The notes under the pieces were generated by a model that saw only the letters and a list, made by a program, of their open reading frames with translations, searched no databases and had not been told where the DNA came from. A DNA stretch of 10,386 bases, from the NCBI GenBank assembly GCA_018898235.1, contig JAHIJU010000280.1, forward strand, positions 1 through 10,386, written 5' to 3'. The DNA is from Actinomycetota bacterium (GTDB lineage Bacteria > Actinomycetota > Actinomycetes > Actinomycetales > Cellulomonadaceae). This document shows, one piece after another, positions 7,032-10,386 of the stretch; the stretch's first letter is position 1; every line of letters begins with the position of its first letter. A program made the position numbers and the translations under genes.

Positions 7032-7873
7032 CGTGCTCCATTCCCTGGTGACTGACGAGGAACCGTTGCTCCGTCCAGCATCTCGTCCCACCCTCTGCCC
7101 GCGGCCCGGGACACCGTGGGGTGCTCCTCGTCGAAGCTCCGCGCGAGCATCGGGTCGGCCGACTCGTCGACGACGTCGACCACCACGACGGTCACGTTGT
7201 CCCGCGCCCCGCGCGACAGCGCCTCGTCGACGAGCGCCACCGCCGCCGTCTGGGGGTCGACCCGGGTGCCGAGAACCGCGGCGATGTCGGCCGCACCGAG
7301 CTCCCGGGTCAGACCGTCGGTGCAGAGCAGCAACCGGTCGCCGTCGTTGGCCGGCAGCAGCCAGTAGTCCGGCTCCGGCGGCCCGTCGGTCCCCAGGGCC
7401 CGGGTCAGCACATGCCGCTCGGGGTGGCGGTCGGCCTCCTCGCGGGTGAGCACACCGGAGTCCATCAGCTCCTGCACCACGGAGTGGTCGACGCTGACCT
7501 GCTCCAGGCCGCGCACCGTCCAGCGGTAGACCCGGGAGTCGCCGAGGTTGAAGACCAACCAGAACTGCCCACCCTCGTCACGGGTGAGCGCGACCCCGGC
7601 CACCGTCGTCCCGCCCTGGCGCCCGTGGGTGAACTCGGCACGGATGCGCGCCGAGGTCCGGTCGAAGCAGTCGCGCACGTCGTCGCCCGTGGCTCGGTCC
7701 TGCCCGGCGAGCTGCGCGAACTCCTCGACGGCGATCCGGCTGGCGAGATCGCCGGCGTCGTGACCACCCATCCCGTCGGCCACCAGGAACACCGGCGGAT
7801 AGGTCAGCACCGCGTCCTCGTTGACCTCCCGAACGGTTCCCCGGTCGGTGGCCGAGCCCCACGACGTGCGCAC
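7028..7873 (-). CDS. PP2C-family Ser/Thr protein phosphatase (PstP-like)
   Basis: A metal-dependent phosphatase that removes phosphate from Ser/Thr, expected here to reverse the kinase encoded two genes downstream. It has 281 residues from the GTG at 7873, chosen for its GGGGAGG site and because the catalytic domain begins at once (SATDRGTVREVNED). PP2C motifs appear in order: REVNED with Asp20, VADGMGGHDAG with Asp33/Gly34, GGTTVAGV, NLGDSRVY, LLCTDGLT with Asp186, and RDNVTVVVV with Asp225, so the binuclear metal site looks intact. The catalytic part ends near residue 235. A polar tail of about 45 residues follows, with Thr253 and Thr270 as possible phosphosites. Unlike mycobacterial PstP it has no transmembrane segment or external domain, so it should be cytosolic. 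It is the first gene of the cassette, and its TGA overlaps the FHA gene's GTG. The assignment is firm; its targets are inferred. Confidence 0.95.
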   Translation of the reverse strand: MRTSWGSATDRGTVREVNEDAVLTYPPVFLVADGMGGHDAGDLASRIAVEEFAQLAGQDRATGDDVRDCFDRTSARIRAEFTHGRQGGTTVAGVALTRDEGGQFWLVFNLGDSRVYRWTVRGLEQVSVDHSVVQELMDSGVLTREEADRHPERHVLTRALGTDGPPEPDYWLLPANDGDRLLLCTDGLTRELGAADIAAVLGTRVDPQTAAVALVDEALSRGARDNVTVVVVDVVDESADPMLARSFDEEHPTVSRAAGRGWDEMLDGATVPRQSPGNGAR

Positions 7874-7968
7874 CCGGACCTCCCCGTTGTTCGCCCTCCG
7901 GTGTATCGGCCCCCATCGTGCCTCACCTGAGCGCACGCGCGGCGCGGTTGGCCGACTCGGATGCCCCG
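7874..7968 (-). other. intergenic gap upstream of the phosphatase-FHA-kinase cassette
   Basis: This 95-base gap lies between the hydrolase TAG stop and the phosphatase GTG and is the only space in the window large enough to hold a promoter. A promoter for the four-gene cassette is therefore expected here by position. I could not find a convincing -35/-10 pair; GATACA near 7900 on the minus strand is a weak -10 candidate without a good -35. No strong hairpin followed by a T-run ends the hydrolase gene, so read-through from era and the hydrolase is possible. A shadow start (ATG at 7916) opens a different frame and is not used. Confidence 0.4.
7879..7885 (-). promoter_or_regulatory. ribosome binding site of the PP2C gene
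   Basis: The minus strand reads GGGGAGG here, followed by five bases (TCCGG) and then GTG at 7873. It is the strongest Shine-Dalgarno site in the window. It decides the phosphatase start, since the frame stays open for hundreds of codons upstream without a comparable signal. Confidence 0.8.
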
Positions 7969-9525
7969 CTAGATGCCCAGCTGGAACACGCCCCAGTAGG
8001 CGAGCACCACGAGCAGGACGGCAGCCGCCAGCACCGCCAGCCCCAGCGCGGCACGGGACGCCACCCCGGTCGCGACCTGCAGGCCCTCGCGCCGGGCCGC
8101 GACCGCACGACGCAGCGCGAGCACACCCGCTGTGACGGTCGCCACACCGAGCAGCCGGACCCCGACCCAGCCGCCCGTGACGATGATCGCGTCCCGCTGG
8201 TAGTCCAGCGCGAGGCGGGCCACCGCCACTAGGTACCAGACGAGCGCGACGACCGTGACCAGGCAGCCTGCACCGCACAGCAGGGCGCGGGCACCGACGC
8301 CGGGCGCGAACGCCCGGTCGGGCCGTTCGGGGGTCGGTCGCCTGCGGACGAACCGCACCACCCGCTGCGCCCCGACCACGAGCACCGCGAGCAGCAGGCC
8401 GCCGGCGGCCGCGAGCACGACGGTGACCATGACCGTGGGGTAGCGCAGCCAGCGCGGCGTCGGCACGGGTGCGGCACGGAACTCCTGCGTGGGGTGGGCA
8501 CCGGCCACCTGCGGAGCGGCGCCGGCGGTGCCGGGCATCCCGAGCACCCACCCGCACAGGTCCCGCAGGAAGTCGGGCACCACATGGTCGTCGATCTTCA
8601 GCCCGTGGTTGGCACCCGCGTAGTACCGCACGGTCACGTCGTCGTCGCCGGCCTGGGCGGCGTCCGAGATGATCTGCTGCGCGCCCTGGACCAGCGGCAT
8701 CGACGCGTCGTCCGTGCCGTAGGCCACCAGCACCGGTTGGCGCATCTGCTGCTGCCAGACCGAGACGTCGAAGTCCACGTACTCGAAGGCCCCGGGCAGG
8801 CTCAGGCCCACGGCCCGTGGGATCGCCCGGAACACCTCGGACGGGACGCCGGTGTTCCGCAGGTAGTTGTCGACGGCGAAGGCCGCCTGCTGGCGGGGCG
8901 GCACCACCGGGCTGGAGACCAGCACCACGAACGCGATCCGGGTGTCCTGCACGGCCATCACGGGCGCGATCCAGCCGCCCTCGCTCTCGGCGTAGACACC
9001 GACCGCATCGGGATCGACACCGGGCCATCCGCGCAGCAGCTCGACCGAGCGCTCGTAGTCCGCCGCCATCCCCACATAGTTGCGGTGCTGCACCGTGTAG
9101 GTGTCGAGCCGCTTGTCCGGCACGATCGTCGTGACGCCCGCGGAGGCCAGCGCGTGGGCCTGCTCGACGAACGCCACCTGGTACTTCCCGGTGCCCGCCC
9201 CGTGCACGAACACCACCCCGGGGTGGTGGGCGGGCGCTCCGATCGGCTCGCTGATCTGCGCCTGGACGCTCGTGCCGTCGAGCTGGACCGTGACCACCGT
9301 GGTCCGCACGTGGTAGCTGCCGAGCGCGGGCGCCCCGGTGATCGCGGTGTCCTCGGTCGACACCGTCAGACCGCTGCCGAGCGGCGAGGGGTCCCACTGC
9401 GGCCCGAGCACGGCCCCGACGGCGGCGAGGGCGATGAGCGCGACGACGGTCTCCGTCGCCGCGCGCCAGGAACCCGCACGCAGCCGCCGGGTCCGGCGGT
9501 CGAACGTGGCGAACAGCCCTGGCAC
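7969..9525 (-). CDS. membrane-anchored alpha/beta-hydrolase with four C-terminal membrane segments
   Basis: 518 residues from the GTG at 9525, one base after the era TGA. The open frame continues upstream, but that stretch only shadows era, and I see no other suitable start. No clear Shine-Dalgarno site precedes the GTG, so translation may depend on era. One hydrophobic segment at about 23-41 is followed by a dienelactone-hydrolase or S9-like alpha/beta-hydrolase domain (about 75-330). It shows an oxyanion motif VHGAGTG (about 107-113), nucleophile elbow YAESEGG with Ser181, acid candidate Asp272/273 in YGTDDASMP, and His307 in GANHG. Four more segments lie at about 362-386, 412-437, 446-471 and 490-513. 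Arg-rich loops at 388-403 and 472-480 fit the positive-inside rule, which places the hydrolase outside the cytoplasm. The elbow has Ala where G-x-S-x-G has its first Gly. The substrate is unknown; an esterase or acyl hydrolase acting in the envelope is plausible. The family call is strong, the function is not. Confidence 0.88.
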   Translation of the reverse strand: MPGLFATFDRRTRRLRAGSWRAATETVVALIALAAVGAVLGPQWDPSPLGSGLTVSTEDTAITGAPALGSYHVRTTVVTVQLDGTSVQAQISEPIGAPAHHPGVVFVHGAGTGKYQVAFVEQAHALASAGVTTIVPDKRLDTYTVQHRNYVGMAADYERSVELLRGWPGVDPDAVGVYAESEGGWIAPVMAVQDTRIAFVVLVSSPVVPPRQQAAFAVDNYLRNTGVPSEVFRAIPRAVGLSLPGAFEYVDFDVSVWQQQMRQPVLVAYGTDDASMPLVQGAQQIISDAAQAGDDDVTVRYYAGANHGLKIDDHVVPDFLRDLCGWVLGMPGTAGAAPQVAGAHPTQEFRAAPVPTPRWLRYPTVMVTVVLAAAGGLLLAVLVVGAQRVVRFVRRRPTPERPDRAFAPGVGARALLCGAGCLVTVVALVWYLVAVARLALDYQRDAIIVTGGWVGVRLLGVATVTAGVLALRRAVAARREGLQVATGVASRAALGLAVLAAAVLLVVLAYWGVFQLGI

Positions 9526-9526
9526 C

Positions 9527-10386
9527 TCAGAAGCCCAGCCGGCCGAGCTGTTTGGGGTCCTGCTGCCAGTCCTTCGCGATCCGCACGTGCAGGTCGAGGA
9601 ACACCCGGGCGCCCAGCAGCTCCTCGATCTCGACCCGCGCGCGGGCTCCGACCTCGCGCAGCCGGGCACCGCCGCGGCCGATGATGATGGCCTTCTGGCT
9701 GTCCCGTTCGACGAACAGGTCCACGCGCACATCGATGAACGGGCGCCCGTCGGCGGTCGGCTTCTCGCGCGGCACGATCTCGTCCACCACGACGGCCAGC
9801 GAGTGCGGCAGCTCGTCGCGCACACCTTCCAGCGCGGCCTCGCGGATCAGCTCGGCGATCATCACGTCCTGCGGCTCATCGGTGAGCTCACCGGCGGGGT
9901 ACAGCGCCGGCCCCTCGGGCAGGTGCTCGACCAGCACGTCGGTGAGGACGTCGACCTGGTACCCGCGGGTCGCCGAGACCGGGACGACGTCGGCCCACTG
10001 CGCCAGGCCGGCGACGGCCACCAGGTGCTCGGCGAGCCGGGGACGGCCGACGAGATCGGTCTTGGTGGCCACCGCGACGACGCGGTCCGCCATCTCGGTG
10101 AGCTGGTCGGCGATGTAGCGGTCGCCCGGCCCCACACGCTGGTCCGACGGCAGGCAGAACGCCACCACGTCGACCTCGCTCAACGTGCCGGCGACCACGT
10201 CGTTGAGCCGTTCGCCGAGCAGCGTGCGGGGACGGTGCAGCCCGGGGGTGTCGACCAGCACCAGCTGCGCGTCCGGCCGGTGCACGATGCCGCGCACCAC
10301 GTGCCGGGTGGTCTGCGGACGGCCGGAGGTGATCGCCACCTTCATCCCGACGAGGGCGTTGGTGAGCGTGCTCTTCCCGGAGTTCG
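9527..10386 (-). CDS. era: GTPase Era, 5'-truncated by the window edge
   Basis: Era is a GTPase that binds the 3' end of 16S rRNA and assists 30S ribosomal subunit maturation. 285 residues are visible, and the start lies beyond the right edge. The fragment opens inside the Walker A loop (NSGKST, codon at 10384). It then shows the Era-type switch I (TSGRPQTTRH), the G3 motif DTPG, a G4 motif TKTD where many bacteria have NKxD, and the G5 motif SATRG. The C-terminal KH RNA-binding domain carries the GRGGARLREVGARAR loop, followed by VFLDLHVRIAKDW, and ends QLGRLGF, all typical of Era. The family is about 300 residues long, so only about 15-20 residues are missing. The TGA stop at 9529-9527 is one base from the GTG start of the hydrolase downstream, so the two are likely cotranscribed. 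Family assignment is firm. The TKTD variant of G4 keeps the Lys and Asp that contact guanine. Confidence 0.97.
   Translation of the reverse strand, partial: NSGKSTLTNALVGMKVAITSGRPQTTRHVVRGIVHRPDAQLVLVDTPGLHRPRTLLGERLNDVVAGTLSEVDVVAFCLPSDQRVGPGDRYIADQLTEMADRVVAVATKTDLVGRPRLAEHLVAVAGLAQWADVVPVSATRGYQVDVLTDVLVEHLPEGPALYPAGELTDEPQDVMIAELIREAALEGVRDELPHSLAVVVDEIVPREKPTADGRPFIDVRVDLFVERDSQKAIIIGRGGARLREVGARARVEIEELLGARVFLDLHVRIAKDWQQDPKQLGRLGF

Noticed and set aside
7032..7091. An in-frame start 60 bases upstream of the FHA gene start
   Set aside because: It would create a long overlap with the PP2C gene, while the GTG at 7031 has a nearby GGAG and repeats the GTGA pattern of the next two junctions.
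7895..7930. A -10-like GATACA element as promoter of the cassette
   Set aside because: No acceptable -35 hexamer at 16-19 bases upstream; a single six-base match in this composition is weak. I kept it only as a remark on the gap.
7923..7971. A possible terminator or hairpin after the hydrolase stop
   Set aside because: The GC-rich stretch gives only short, imperfect pairings and no T-run follows, so I cannot support a terminator.
7874..9397. A long N-terminal extension of the PP2C phosphatase (789 residues in total)
   Set aside because: The upstream stretch runs out of frame through the hydrolase gene and is Arg/Gly/Ala-rich without motifs. A strong GGGGAGG site directly precedes the GTG at 7873.
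9526..9825. An N-terminal extension of the hydrolase to 618 residues
   Set aside because: The extra 100 residues are the era KH-domain region read in another frame. The hydrophobic anchor and hydrolase fold follow the GTG at 9525.

Overview
The window is about 10.4 kb of very GC-rich DNA with strong G/C bias at third codon positions, and it reads as actinobacterial chromosome. Gene content and order suggest a Micrococcales- or Cellulomonadaceae-like host, but that placement is inference from gene families and not from a marker gene. All six genes lie on the minus strand and are read from right to left. I see no RNA genes, mobile elements, CRISPR arrays or origins, and no gap between genes is longer than 95 bases.

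Right to left: (1) the ribosome-assembly GTPase Era, which lacks only its first ~15-20 residues at the right edge; (2) a membrane-anchored alpha/beta-hydrolase with five predicted membrane segments, starting one base after the era stop; (3) a 95-base gap, the only real intergenic space; (4) a PP2C-family Ser/Thr phosphatase; (5) an FHA-domain phosphothreonine reader; (6) a PknB-like transmembrane Ser/Thr kinase whose extracytoplasmic end is a single FN3-like domain with a cysteine pair; (7) a giant extracytoplasmic protein: an N-terminal membrane anchor, a probable beta-rich (propeller-like) head with four cysteines, then at least ten Ig/cadherin-like repeats of about 95-100 residues, many with acidic D-x-D-G or N-D-x-D loops. 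It runs off the left edge after 1,398 residues.

Genes 4 to 7 form a tight cassette. Each downstream gene starts with a GTG that overlaps the previous stop in a four-base GTGA, at three successive junctions, so the four proteins are probably made in coupled amounts. Together they look like a complete phosphosignalling module: kinase (writer), FHA protein (reader) and PP2C (eraser), tied to two proteins that project outside the membrane. I infer that the giant Ig-like protein and the FN3 domain of the kinase sense or organise something in the cell envelope and that the signal passes inward through the kinase. In related actinobacteria, as I recall it, loci of this type continue into MoxR AAA+ ATPase, DUF58 and transglutaminase-like genes. 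If so, those genes lie just beyond position 1. The biological role of such loci is, to my knowledge, not established.
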